Below, in pieces: positions 44,901 through 53,054 of a stretch of DNA of 64,000 nucleotides. Within the stretch, counting starts at the first letter, position 1; each line of letters starts with the position of its first letter. Source of the DNA: CP2-2F sp034432555 (GTDB lineage Bacteria > Chloroflexota > Anaerolineae > Aggregatilineales > UBA2796); assembly GCA_034432555.1 (NCBI GenBank), contig DAOUBW010000023.1:62001-126000 (forward strand), read 5' to 3'. The notes beneath the pieces were generated by a model. It did no database searches. It saw only the letters and a list, made by a program, of their open reading frames with translations, and was not told where the DNA came from. Both the position numbers and the translations under genes were made by a program.

Positions 44901-46207
44901 CTTGCCAAGTTCCGATCCGCTTGACTGATGCTGCGCGTGCTGCCGAGGTGTTAACGCTGCACTACGATCTTTCTTATACACTGCGTTCTGGGCGCAAGGT
45001 TAGTCAGGCTGGTCTAACACTGCCAATTCGTCTATATAGCGCTGAGGATTTCAAGCCAATCCACAATCCCTACGCGGTTTACGCCAACGGAAAGCAAGTC
45101 GAAGATGATAGGATGTTCTATGGACGTGATACGCTGATCAAAAATTTGCGAGAGGCGATACTCAATGCGCCTTCCGGCAAGAGCGTGGTGATTTATGGAC
45201 AGAAACGCACAGGCAAGTCTTCAGTTCTCTATCACCTGAAGCGGCAACTGCCGGAATACTTTATGGCTATCCAGTTCAGCATTGGTGATATTGTAAACGA
45301 TCCTTCAGTCAAAACTTTTTTATACAGAATTGTTCAGCAATTAAGCAATGAACTTGCTGATCACTTCTCTGAGTTTGAAGATGCAGAACGACCCAGCTCT
45401 GACACTCTGGCTGAATCGCCAGAGCTCGTTTTCAACGATTATATGGACGGCATCTTACGTAAGTTGAAGCGCATCAAGCCTGATGCACACCTCATTTTGC
45501 TGCTTGATGAATTTTCCTATCTGTATAGTAGCATTCAGTCCGGTACATTGCCGCGCACCTTTATGCGTTTCTGGAAGGCGCTTCTGGAGCGTGGTTATTT
45601 CAGTGCTGTGTTGGTTGGTCAGGATAGTATGCCACGCTTTATTGAGGAATTTCCGAATGAGTTTCAGGTTTCGCAACCCGAACGTGTAACCTACTTGGCA
45701 GAAGAAGACGCTCGTCGGCTTATCATTGAGCCGATTCAAATCCCCGAGACAAGCGAGAGTCGCTATCGCGGTCGAGCCGTGGAGCGCTTGTTACAACTGA
45801 CAGCTAGTAGTCCTTACTATATTCAGATATTTTGTAATCGTCTGGTTGAGTACATGAATCGCAACAAAGCTATTTATGTGACAGATGCCGATATCGAGCG
45901 CGTGAAACAAGACCTCCTGCGTGGTCAAAATGCGCTGAAAGTTGAGCAATTTGACAACTTGCTCAGTTCTGCAGACGAACGTACCAATGTGATCTCGGTA
46001 GCTGATGCCCGCGCTGTATTGAGCCAAATTGCCCAACATACCCGCCATCAGGATTATTGTGAAGTCAGCCGTATTCAAGCGCATACAAGTAAGCCACTCA
46101 CCGAGATTCTTGAAGACTTAGTGCGCCGTGAGGTGTTAGAGAAACAAAGCGAAACTTATCGGATTCGTGTCGGGTTGTTCAAAGAATGGCTGTTGGAGAG
46201 TCAGTGA
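41945..46207 (+). CDS. Giant LSm-like/TPR/STAND-type ATPase protein
   Basis: 1420 residues from ATG 41945, preceded by GAGGAG at 5 nt (a GTG two codons earlier overlaps that site). Residues 1-60 form a small beta barrel of the SM/LSm kind (FSDGSVVTGVVQDID). Helical TPR-like repeats cover about 100-340 and 430-570; an all-helical part spans to about 900; a beta-sandwich lies near 919-1032. The ATPase starts at FYGRD (1058) with Walker A GQKRTGKS (1085-1092) and Walker B D1188-E1189 in LLLDEFSYLY. A winged-helix-like end closes it. This sensor-like plan (repeats plus NTPase) resembles STAND proteins. The stop overlaps the start of the next gene by one base, so the two proteins form a pair. Confidence 0.8.
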   Translation: MSIRYRRLAGLKQSGQMAEFRFSDGSVVTGVVQDIDQNDIVILSDNEERIVLLNTIQDIKISITGSDASPSIETKITPQRTLKDFEGRAAQALQDVRWQKVQPPHFVERLDLPRYQMLGREGQVWTSAMNYVRDRSWQRAGEKFFELGRMVSRYEPYYNAALSYYKASEFIVATLLFEAAINRNGTRDEFMGGVIAALQAQLWHKATAWMLKLFLMTRAHEESFPAIDYALRLGLYRSAAEILQQAANENFLLPPAWLADRIAFLVQHTPKADQPLLKEIEAFCLAPSADKISAVLSRILPQLNDQPSLDYRTAQSVVESFLERYPQYDFAKLDSLYVQAEQARQAVRLREAKELFEALLKIDPSNQRAQNALQDINIRLKPANPPLPTKQQPKPGVRQATGDSVPRDGGFYAKAKRAELVEKNLERAESYYREAIRRGDRVESAVKDLASLLNQQGRLDEAIQTLETYLKKNQVSNKVSFRNPLVAFYQRAGRYDRAIALIDENLRELSPARRHIALQQKAYCQMQLDQLEQAEKTLQKVLQQAPANDVAQRWLESVQEALRSGEKLSLVSLENAYNELWDRTISPFLRFYIERCTYEGIPDARRAALDFTEEDFNKLRGLIESAGQRRPSQRADLYLTQAAVAERLSKETNEIFNPLHKYALNMAEASAIENKHPDVTGAYISSAVSAAERMSEALEKQLKDYLTVLGHIKGGRAGGLAPTLKYIIASKQAAVFEWLLETSLSAQIISESILLVANDQALGEKFGELCRSHAPTLEPSRDVKGAWRAARNAIRQKRDSIRNEFDYLRSKAADLNTIEEQRARLAELRSLLRSGLDQERLQSIMEVQEQVYSYTKETSYVERERLAYIVTETAIPNLLRDFEANPTIYSIEQFYRYLGTLQQALREHFERIQQQAEPQDLKCELAVESYPDEDQIKCQIVISNAEGKSPISELEVNVAPSPSHEYTLIQQIVPINATLEGGRAVTCQVPIRLTDAARAAEVLTLHYDLSYTLRSGRKVSQAGLTLPIRLYSAEDFKPIHNPYAVYANGKQVEDDRMFYGRDTLIKNLREAILNAPSGKSVVIYGQKRTGKSSVLYHLKRQLPEYFMAIQFSIGDIVNDPSVKTFLYRIVQQLSNELADHFSEFEDAERPSSDTLAESPELVFNDYMDGILRKLKRIKPDAHLILLLDEFSYLYSSIQSGTLPRTFMRFWKALLERGYFSAVLVGQDSMPRFIEEFPNEFQVSQPERVTYLAEEDARRLIIEPIQIPETSESRYRGRAVERLLQLTASSPYYIQIFCNRLVEYMNRNKAIYVTDADIERVKQDLLRGQNALKVEQFDNLLSSADERTNVISVADARAVLSQIAQHTRHQDYCEVSRIQAHTSKPLTEILEDLVRREVLEKQSETYRIRVGLFKEWLLESQ

Positions 46208-47685
46208 TGAATCCATTTATTGACGAGGGTAGTATTGTCTTTGGTAAAAAATTCGTCGGTAGGCACGAGGCGCTCGGATTGATTGAAGATCGCGTGGTTA
46301 GCAGCTTGAGTTGCCTTGCCATCGTTGGGCAAGGTCGGATGGGTAAGTCCAGTCTTGCCTATCATGCACTTGTACATCAACGCCAACGTTTAGCCGAACA
46401 GCGTATCCTAGTTCTCTCTCTCAATTTACCTAGTTTTCAGAATCGCACTGATCTCTTCAGAAAAATCATTTGGCTTGCCCGTGAAGAACTTGAAGAATAT
46501 GCACCTAATCTCTTAGGAGAGGTGCGTGTGGAGCGTTTTCTTCAGAAAACACACCAGAGCAACCTAGGATGGCTCGACCTGCAAGACACTGTGCAGCAGT
46601 TCTTTAAGTTTCTGAAACGGCGCGAATGGCGTGCAATTTTAATTCTTGACGAATTTGATGCTGCACGCACTGTTCTACGCGGTGACTTACAGGCGTTTCA
46701 AACCTTGCGTGAACTTGCCTATCAACCAGAGTGGCGCGTTGGATTGGTCACGCTTTCGCGGCGCAGCCTTGAGGAAATCGAGGTGCAATCAGAGGCAATC
46801 TCCAACTTACATGGCATCTTTGAGACATACTATCTGCCACGTTTTTCGTTCGATGAACTGACCGAACTAGCGAAGCGTGTGACGCATGCAGGACTAGCCT
46901 ATAGTCATGAATTGACACAAGATATCTATGAGCGCACTGGTGGTCATCCGTACCTAAGTGTTAAGTTGCTATCGCGGCTCGTCGCACAATGGCTTGAGAC
47001 ATATCGCGTTGATCTTGAACATGCCTTTGAGCAGGTACAATTGATGTTTGTCGAGTACTATGGTGAACTGCTGCGCTTGCTCAAAGAGGATGAATCAGAC
47101 CGCAAATTATTAGAAGTCGTTTGTGGTCCTGTGATCAAGGCAACAAGACAAGATGCTAGAAAACTTGAACGATATCAGCTTATCAAATCCGTTGGCGATC
47201 AGTATCAGGGTTTTTCCAATCACTTTACACAGTACTTACAAACGCGTGCTATAACTGTTGATCTATGGAGCTTGTGGACACATACTGAACGTATGCTGCG
47301 TGATTTTATAAGCGCTACAATGCAAAAGAGGTATGGGAGTGATTGGGAAATTCGAGTGGGGGAGCAGCATCCTAAAATGCGCCAAATCTTTGAGAAATGC
47401 CAAGGGTTTCGGGAGAACTCGCGGAAATTTCAGGGCGATCAGGTTTCGGAACGACTGATCGATTACGCAAGCCCACTGGATTATTGGGAGATCATTGATC
47501 TTCATTGGGATGCTTTCCATCCATCATTACAAGACACCAAAGCAGACTGGCTTACTCGTTTTAAGTTGATAAAAGCAGTCCGCGATCCAATGGCACATAG
47601 CACAGCACACACACTACATCCTGATCGCATTAAACAAGCTGAAATCTACTGCCGGAAATTATCAGAAGCTATAGCAATAAAATAA
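46207..47685 (+). CDS. ATPase fused to HEPN ribonuclease-like domain
   Basis: 492 residues starting at the ATG inside TGATG, which ends the upstream gene; a frame opening 7 codons earlier is less likely. The N-terminal ATPase has FVGRHEALG, Walker A GQGRMGKS (41-48), Walker B LILDEFD (D148, E149) and helical lid, then a winged-helix-like segment (about 260-350). The C-terminal domain (about 355-492) is helical with LWSLWTHTERMLRDFI and ends with R459-D-P-M-A-H464, the R-x4-H motif of HEPN RNases, in a Swt1-like setting. HEPN domains are common toxin effectors that cut RNA in abortive infection. Coupling to the giant ATPase suggests a sensor-effector pair. Function is inferred. Confidence 0.75.
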   Translation: MNPFIDEGSIVFGKKFVGRHEALGLIEDRVVSSLSCLAIVGQGRMGKSSLAYHALVHQRQRLAEQRILVLSLNLPSFQNRTDLFRKIIWLAREELEEYAPNLLGEVRVERFLQKTHQSNLGWLDLQDTVQQFFKFLKRREWRAILILDEFDAARTVLRGDLQAFQTLRELAYQPEWRVGLVTLSRRSLEEIEVQSEAISNLHGIFETYYLPRFSFDELTELAKRVTHAGLAYSHELTQDIYERTGGHPYLSVKLLSRLVAQWLETYRVDLEHAFEQVQLMFVEYYGELLRLLKEDESDRKLLEVVCGPVIKATRQDARKLERYQLIKSVGDQYQGFSNHFTQYLQTRAITVDLWSLWTHTERMLRDFISATMQKRYGSDWEIRVGEQHPKMRQIFEKCQGFRENSRKFQGDQVSERLIDYASPLDYWEIIDLHWDAFHPSLQDTKADWLTRFKLIKAVRDPMAHSTAHTLHPDRIKQAEIYCRKLSEAIAIK

Positions 47686-47955
47686 ACTCTGATTACTAGT
47701 CTAAAATATAACAAAACTCTAATCATTAACCAACAGCAAACCACAAGACCACCAACAAAGCGGCGTGAACCTTATACGGTTCCAGCCGTTCTGCCAGTGA
47801 TCGTCCTCCCCATCGCTTATGAAAGATAGGTTGCCGCCCCAAGTCCGCAAACCTGCCCTGCGGCATGGTATAATCTTCCCAGACTGCCCCTTAGCAAGCC
47901 TGCTTACGAGATGCGGTATGATTAAGCGGTGCAGAATCACAACACGGGGAAAAGC
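47686..47955. other. Right border of the island
   Basis: A+T-rich up to about 47750, where AACTCTgATTA and AACTCTaATCA recur 35 bp apart, then typical chromosome composition. A TATAAT box at 47869-47874 is a possible -10 for glmM without a clear -35. No gene. Confidence 0.4.
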
Positions 47956-49404
47956 ATGGAACATCCTAACACAATCGAGTTCGGCACGGATGGCATTCGC
48001 GGCGTAGCAGGCGTCTTTCCGCTTGATCCGATCACAGTGCTGCGAATCGGGCGCGCCATTGGGCAGTGGCTATCGGGACAGGCGCAAGGTGTGCCAAACG
48101 TCCTGATCGGGCGCGACACGCGGCTAAGTGGTGCTATGCTGGCGAGCGCGCTCACGGCGGGCTTGCTGGCGCAAGGCGTGCAGGTGGCGGATACAGGCGT
48201 CATCAGCACACCGGGCGTCGCCTTCCTGACCAAGCAAGGCGGCTTTGGGCTGGGCATTGTGATCAGCGCCAGCCACAATCCATTTGAGCAGAACGGCATT
48301 AAACTCTTTGGTGCAGATGGTTTCAAGCTGCCCGATGCTGCCGAAGAAGCCATTGAAGCGCTGATCGCCGCCCAAACGGACAGCGCACCAAGCGCAGCGA
48401 CGTTAGGCACTTACCAACTGCTGAACGCCCAAAATATTTACGTGAAGCACTTGGTGGAGAGTTTGCCCCCACAAGCACTACAAGGGCTAAGCGTTGTGCT
48501 GGACTGCGCGCACGGTGCAGCGTTTTCAGTGGCGCCGCAGGCGTTTGCCGAATGCGGCGCGGCAGTATTCGCCCTGAACGCAGAACCGAACGGCGTGAAC
48601 ATTAACGTGAATGCCGGCAGTGAGCATGTGCGCCGTGACCGCTCAGCGATGCTGGCAATGCTCAGGGAAAACAAGGCTGATTTAGGTATCGCCTTTGATG
48701 GCGATGCTGACCGCGTGATCTGCGTCACACCAGACGGCATGTTGATTGATGGCGATCACATGCTCGGCATTCTTGCCGTCTCGCTTCAAGCGCGCGGTCA
48801 GTTGGCAGGCGAGAGCGTGGTTGCCACCGATATGAGCAACAGCGGGCTTGCCGATTACCTTGCCGCACACGGCATCGCGCTCAGCCGCACCAAAGTTGGT
48901 GATCGCTATGTGATGGAGCGCCTGCGCGAAAGGCTGTTCACGCTTGGCGGTGAGCAAGCCGGACACATCATCATCTTAGACGGTGTGCATGGCGCCGGCG
49001 ATGGTATTTATGTCGGCTTGCTGATGGCTGCGCTTGCCGCAGCGCGCAAAAGGGAAGGGCTTGCTAGCCTGAGCGAGATCGCTGCACAGATTCCGCGTTA
49101 CCCACAGGTGATCGCCTCTGCACACCTAAAAGTGCGGGTAGACCTAGCGACGGTTGAAGGGCTTGCCGAAGCCGTTGAGGCTGTTCACGCGCTTTTTGAG
49201 GATAGAGGGCGCGTCAATTTGCGTTTCAGCGGCACCGAGCCGAACTTGCTGCGCGCTATGGTGGAAGGTGGCGCTAATAACACCATGCGGCAGGTCATCG
49301 AGAGCGCACTGCGCTTGTGCAGTATGGTTGCGGCAGCCAGCGGCACAGAAAATCCGACGATTGATATTGTAGATTGCGTCAGTGGTGAGCCGATTCACCG
49401 CTAG
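47956..49404 (+). CDS. glmM: Phosphoglucosamine mutase-type hexomutase
   Basis: Converts glucosamine-6-phosphate to glucosamine-1-phosphate for UDP-GlcNAc. 482 residues from the ATG after GGGGA. The phosphoserine motif SASHNP has S106; the metal loop D248-G-D250-A-D252-R; the sugar-binding GGEQAGHI segment and the C-terminal phosphate clamp RFSGTEPNLLR are intact. The start FGTDGIRG is the GlmM signature. The adjacent second mutase (33 bp on) suggests a sugar-activation pair. Confidence 0.9.
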   Translation: MEHPNTIEFGTDGIRGVAGVFPLDPITVLRIGRAIGQWLSGQAQGVPNVLIGRDTRLSGAMLASALTAGLLAQGVQVADTGVISTPGVAFLTKQGGFGLGIVISASHNPFEQNGIKLFGADGFKLPDAAEEAIEALIAAQTDSAPSAATLGTYQLLNAQNIYVKHLVESLPPQALQGLSVVLDCAHGAAFSVAPQAFAECGAAVFALNAEPNGVNINVNAGSEHVRRDRSAMLAMLRENKADLGIAFDGDADRVICVTPDGMLIDGDHMLGILAVSLQARGQLAGESVVATDMSNSGLADYLAAHGIALSRTKVGDRYVMERLRERLFTLGGEQAGHIIILDGVHGAGDGIYVGLLMAALAAARKREGLASLSEIAAQIPRYPQVIASAHLKVRVDLATVEGLAEAVEAVHALFEDRGRVNLRFSGTEPNLLRAMVEGGANNTMRQVIESALRLCSMVAAASGTENPTIDIVDCVSGEPIHR

Positions 49405-49437
49405 CGTTCTTTCAGACAAGCAGAAAGGTAACTTCTT

Positions 49438-50856
49438 ATGCAGTTTCCAAGTGCAATCTTCCGCAAGTATGACATTCGCGGCAGAGTGGCAGGTGATAAT
49501 CCGCAGATCACGCCCGAACTCGCCAGTGCCGTTGGCAAGGGCTACGGCACCTACATGCAGCGTACTCACAACACAGAGCGCGTTTATGTTGGCTGTGATA
49601 ACCGCCCAACCTCGCCCATTTTGAAGAAGGCGCTCATTGAAGGGCTGCTCAGCACTGGTCTAGATGTGACCGACATTGGCGATGTGATGACGCCCAGCGT
49701 CTACTATGCCAGCGCGCAGCATGGCGCACGGGCGGGCGGCATTCAGATCACCGGCAGCCACCTCTCGCTAGAGTTCAACGGCATCAAGATGGCGTATGAT
49801 CGTTTCGCGCTCTATGGTGATCAGATTCAGGCAATCCGCGCCCTGATCGAGGCGGATGACTTTCTGACGGGCAGCGGCACGCTGACGCAGGATACCAGCC
49901 TCGTTGCCAAGCATATGCAGACCATTGCAAGCAAGGTGAAAATGGGCAGCCGCAAACTCAAAATTGTGCTGGATGCTGGCAACAGCCTTAGCGGCTTGTA
50001 TATGCAGCCCGTCTATGCACAGCTTGGCATTGAGGTGATCTGCCTCTACTGCGAGCCGGATGGCACCTTCCCGAATCATTTGCCTAACCCTGAAGACCCT
50101 GAGACAACCAAAGACCTAGAGCGTGCCGTTGTGGAAAATGGCGCCGATTTGGGCATTGGCTTTGATGGCGACGCTGACCGCTGCGGCATTATTGATGAGC
50201 ATGGGCATCACATCGCGGCGGATCGGCTGTTGGCGCTGCTGGCACGTGATATGCTGACGCGCATTCCGGGCGCGAAAGTCGTCTTTGATGTGAAGGCAAG
50301 CCAAGCGCTTGATGATGAAATTCGCGGGCATGGCGGCATTCCGATCATGTGGAAAACGGGTCACAGCCTGATGAAGGCGAAGATGGCGGAAGAAGGCGCG
50401 CCGTTGGGCGGTGAAGTCAGCGGTCACTTATTCATCGGTGAGGATTACTACGGCTTCGATGATGCGCCGCTTGTCTCGCTAAAAGTGCTGGAGATTTTCA
50501 GCAAGGAAACACGCACCGTGAGCGAAGTGTTCAACACGATCCCGAAACTAGTCGCCACGCCTGAGATCATCGTTTCTGCGCCTGATGATCGCAAATTCGA
50601 GATCATTGAGGCACTTCAGCGTGAATTTGCCGCCGAACACGAGGTGGTCACGCTGGACGGCGCACGGGTGACCTTTGATCACGGCTGGGGCTTGGTGCGC
50701 GCCAGCAACACACAGCCGGCGGTCACCATGCGCTTTGAAGCACGCACAAAAGCTGATATTGTCGCTATCATGCAGGATTTCGACAGGCGTTTGGCGCACT
50801 ATCCTGAGGTTGCCCGCGACAAGCTGCAAGAGCAGATCGCGGCGTTCAGCGCTTAA
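49438..50856 (+). CDS. Phosphomannomutase/phosphoglucomutase
   Basis: 472 residues, PMM/PGM family: starts FRKYDIRGRV; the active-site serine is S107 in TGSHLSLEFNG, where the usual motif is SHNP; metal loop DGDADRCGI; GGEVSGHLF sugar-specificity loop; C-terminal RASNTQPAVTMRFEA phosphate clamp. The Asn-Pro to Leu-Ser change after SH is unusual but the rest is complete, so activity is likely. It makes mannose-1-P or glucose-1-P for the glycan genes downstream. AGAAAGG lies upstream of the ATG. Confidence 0.9.
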   Translation: MQFPSAIFRKYDIRGRVAGDNPQITPELASAVGKGYGTYMQRTHNTERVYVGCDNRPTSPILKKALIEGLLSTGLDVTDIGDVMTPSVYYASAQHGARAGGIQITGSHLSLEFNGIKMAYDRFALYGDQIQAIRALIEADDFLTGSGTLTQDTSLVAKHMQTIASKVKMGSRKLKIVLDAGNSLSGLYMQPVYAQLGIEVICLYCEPDGTFPNHLPNPEDPETTKDLERAVVENGADLGIGFDGDADRCGIIDEHGHHIAADRLLALLARDMLTRIPGAKVVFDVKASQALDDEIRGHGGIPIMWKTGHSLMKAKMAEEGAPLGGEVSGHLFIGEDYYGFDDAPLVSLKVLEIFSKETRTVSEVFNTIPKLVATPEIIVSAPDDRKFEIIEALQREFAAEHEVVTLDGARVTFDHGWGLVRASNTQPAVTMRFEARTKADIVAIMQDFDRRLAHYPEVARDKLQEQIAAFSA

Positions 50857-50862
50857 AGCGTC

Positions 50863-50897
50863 GTGCGTGGGTCGGCAGAAGCCGCCCCACACTTTTT
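50863..50897 (+). terminator. Terminator between converging genes
   Basis: A G+C-rich stem with a few mismatches (arms around GTGGGTCGGC and GCCGCCCCAC), loop AGAA, then five T, directly after the mutase stop. It sits between convergent genes. Confidence 0.7.
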
Positions 50898-50906
50898 CTA
50901 TCCAGT

Positions 50907-52202
50907 TTAATCCGCGCCTTGTGGCACAGGCTCAGGGACGGCTGCTGCTTTGGTCTGCCCACTCAGATGCTGCGGCAGCAGCAGCGCCAAGAAACCTGCT
51001 ATAACCGCACCGACTGCCACCACCTGAAAAGTCGCTTGGATGCCGATGCCTGCAAACCCAGTGCTTTGCACGCCGTCTGCCAGAAAGCCCATCAAGGTGT
51101 TGCCAACCGCGCCCGCGCCGAAGATCATGCCGAGCGTTAGCCCTGCTGCAAAGCCTTTGGCGTTCGGCAGCAGGCTCTGCGCCATCACCACAATCAACGG
51201 GAAACTCGCGCCGAGCAGCGCACCGGATGCCAATGCTAACAACGGCGCGGCAATGCCTTCTGCGATGGGCAGCACAAAGAGCAGTGGCGCACCTAGCCAC
51301 ACACTGATCGCAAGCATGCGGCGGCGGTCGTGCTTATCGGCAAGCGCGCCAAGCAACACACCGCTAAAGGCAGAGGCGATCCAATATAAGCTGGTCACAA
51401 AGCCATAGTCACTGACCGACCAGCCGCGCCGCTCAAAGAGGACTGGCACAAAATTCACAATGCCAATGTGCGAGATGCTCCGCAGCAGCAGCACAACCAT
51501 AAATAAGGCAAAGGTGCCAACCATCAGGCGCGTGATTGGTTGACGCGCTTTCGGTGTGGCAAGCGCGGCGCTCTGTGCAGCGCGCACGGTGCGCCGGCTT
51601 GGGATGTGCCTCGCCATCAGAAGCACAGCCGGCAAAGCGGCAAGGCTAAGCGCCAGCAAGCCGATCAAGTTACCCTCGATGGTCGGTTGCAAACGCACCA
51701 CATCTTCCTGCTTAAAGGTGAGCGCTGCCAGCAACACACCCGCAAAGGCGGGACCTGTGCCTAAGCCGATCTGCCCAAACAGAAAGAAATAACTGCTGTT
51801 GCGTGCGGCGTTCTCTTTTTCAATGCCAGAGGCGTACATCGTGCCGACGGGATGAAAGGCGCCGCTGCCCAACGCCGCTGAGCAGTAGAAAAGCAAGGTG
51901 AGCAAACCGTTGCCCGAAAGCGCCATGACCAACGCCGCCGACATATTGAGCGCCGTCCATGCCACGCCGAGCGCCGCTAACCAACGCCCGCCGCTGCGAT
52001 CCGTCAGCACGCCGAAAAATGGTTGCGAAACAGCACCGATCAGCTCACGCAGGCTGATTGCCAGCCCAATGGCGGCGGCATTCGCGTTTAGGAAGTGTGC
52101 GCCCGCAAAGGCAAGCAGCACAGGGCCCATGCTCATGAAAATGTCGTTGGTCAAATGCCCGATCAGCACTGCCCGAAATAGCACGCTGCGAGGGAATCGC
52201 AC
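50907..52202 (-). CDS. MFS transporter
   Basis: 431 residues with 12 transmembrane helices in two halves joined by a polar loop (about 195-220). The MFS loop-2/3 motif appears as GVLTDRSGGRWL (about 60-71) and again in the second half as GALADKHDRRRML. The fosmidomycin-resistance (Fsr)-like subgroup fits best (N-terminal GHLTNDIFMSMGPVLL helix). Substrate unknown. It is transcribed alone, 76 bp upstream separated from the methyltransferase in the same direction. Confidence 0.85.
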   Translation of the reverse strand: MRFPRSVLFRAVLIGHLTNDIFMSMGPVLLAFAGAHFLNANAAAIGLAISLRELIGAVSQPFFGVLTDRSGGRWLAALGVAWTALNMSAALVMALSGNGLLTLLFYCSAALGSGAFHPVGTMYASGIEKENAARNSSYFFLFGQIGLGTGPAFAGVLLAALTFKQEDVVRLQPTIEGNLIGLLALSLAALPAVLLMARHIPSRRTVRAAQSAALATPKARQPITRLMVGTFALFMVVLLLRSISHIGIVNFVPVLFERRGWSVSDYGFVTSLYWIASAFSGVLLGALADKHDRRRMLAISVWLGAPLLFVLPIAEGIAAPLLALASGALLGASFPLIVVMAQSLLPNAKGFAAGLTLGMIFGAGAVGNTLMGFLADGVQSTGFAGIGIQATFQVVAVGAVIAGFLALLLPQHLSGQTKAAAVPEPVPQGAD

Positions 52203-52277
52203 GGCAAACGCTCCTGATTGTGTGGATAGTAGGTGATGTTTAGAATTCTAGCACAGTCTGCCAACTAAAGAACTGTG

Positions 52278-53054
52278 CTAATCGGTTGCCTTCTTGGTGG
52301 CGATTGCCAACAGCGAAGTGCCAATTGGCAGGCGGCGGCGGGCAGCCACAAAGCGTGCTTCCAACCCTAAAACAGCAGTCAGGGCGCTGTTGAGGATCGG
52401 CACAATCTTTAACTCGTTCTCGGCAAGCGTCGCCGACTCAGCATTTTTGCGCGCTGCCAGGCGGCGACCTAGCCAGACTAGCGGGAAAATGCTCGCCATA
52501 TAATGTGTGATGAAGGTGACTTCAAAGCCTGTCTCGCTCAGCTTTTGATGCAGTTCACGCCGTTGATAGCGCCGATAATGGTGAGAGGCTTCATCAAAAT
52601 AGCTCCACAGACTCATATGCGCGGGAACGGTGATCAGCAGCGTGCCATTTTCTGCCAGCAGCGCATGGAGCGCACGCAACACTGAACGATCATCAGGCAA
52701 ATGCTCCAGTACGTCGAAGATACCGATCAGCTCGAAGCGCGTTTTGAAGGGCGGCTGGTGGATATCCGCTTGCACCAAAGGGCAGCTTACGCGCTGCCGC
52801 GCATAGATCAGCCCTTCAAGAAATAAATCTAGCCCAACGACTTGCCCTTGCGTGCAGACCTGCTCCACATGGCGTAGCACATTCCCTGTGCCGCAGCCGA
52901 CCTCCAAAACGCGGTAGCCTTCTGGTAAGCGGCTAATCACGCGCTGCAAGGTGCCGCGTATGGCAGCGTTGCGCGCCCGAAACCAAAAGTGCTGATCTTC
53001 CACCTGCCACAGCTTGGCAAAAAAGGTGGGATCGTATGAAGTTTCGGGCATCAT
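52278..53054 (-). CDS. SAM-dependent methyltransferase of the glycan operon
   Basis: 258 residues. Motif I VLEVGCGTGN (about 45-54), acidic post-I in VGLDLFLEG, and GIFDVLEHLPDDRSVL at motif IV; a hydrophobic segment and basic helices follow (about 180-215). The start overlaps the aminotransferase stop (ATGA), so translation is coupled. It is the last gene of a five-gene surface-glycan operon; a sugar or undecaprenyl-linked substrate is likely. Confidence 0.85.
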   Translation of the reverse strand: MMPETSYDPTFFAKLWQVEDQHFWFRARNAAIRGTLQRVISRLPEGYRVLEVGCGTGNVLRHVEQVCTQGQVVGLDLFLEGLIYARQRVSCPLVQADIHQPPFKTRFELIGIFDVLEHLPDDRSVLRALHALLAENGTLLITVPAHMSLWSYFDEASHHYRRYQRRELHQKLSETGFEVTFITHYMASIFPLVWLGRRLAARKNAESATLAENELKIVPILNSALTAVLGLEARFVAARRRLPIGTSLLAIATKKATD

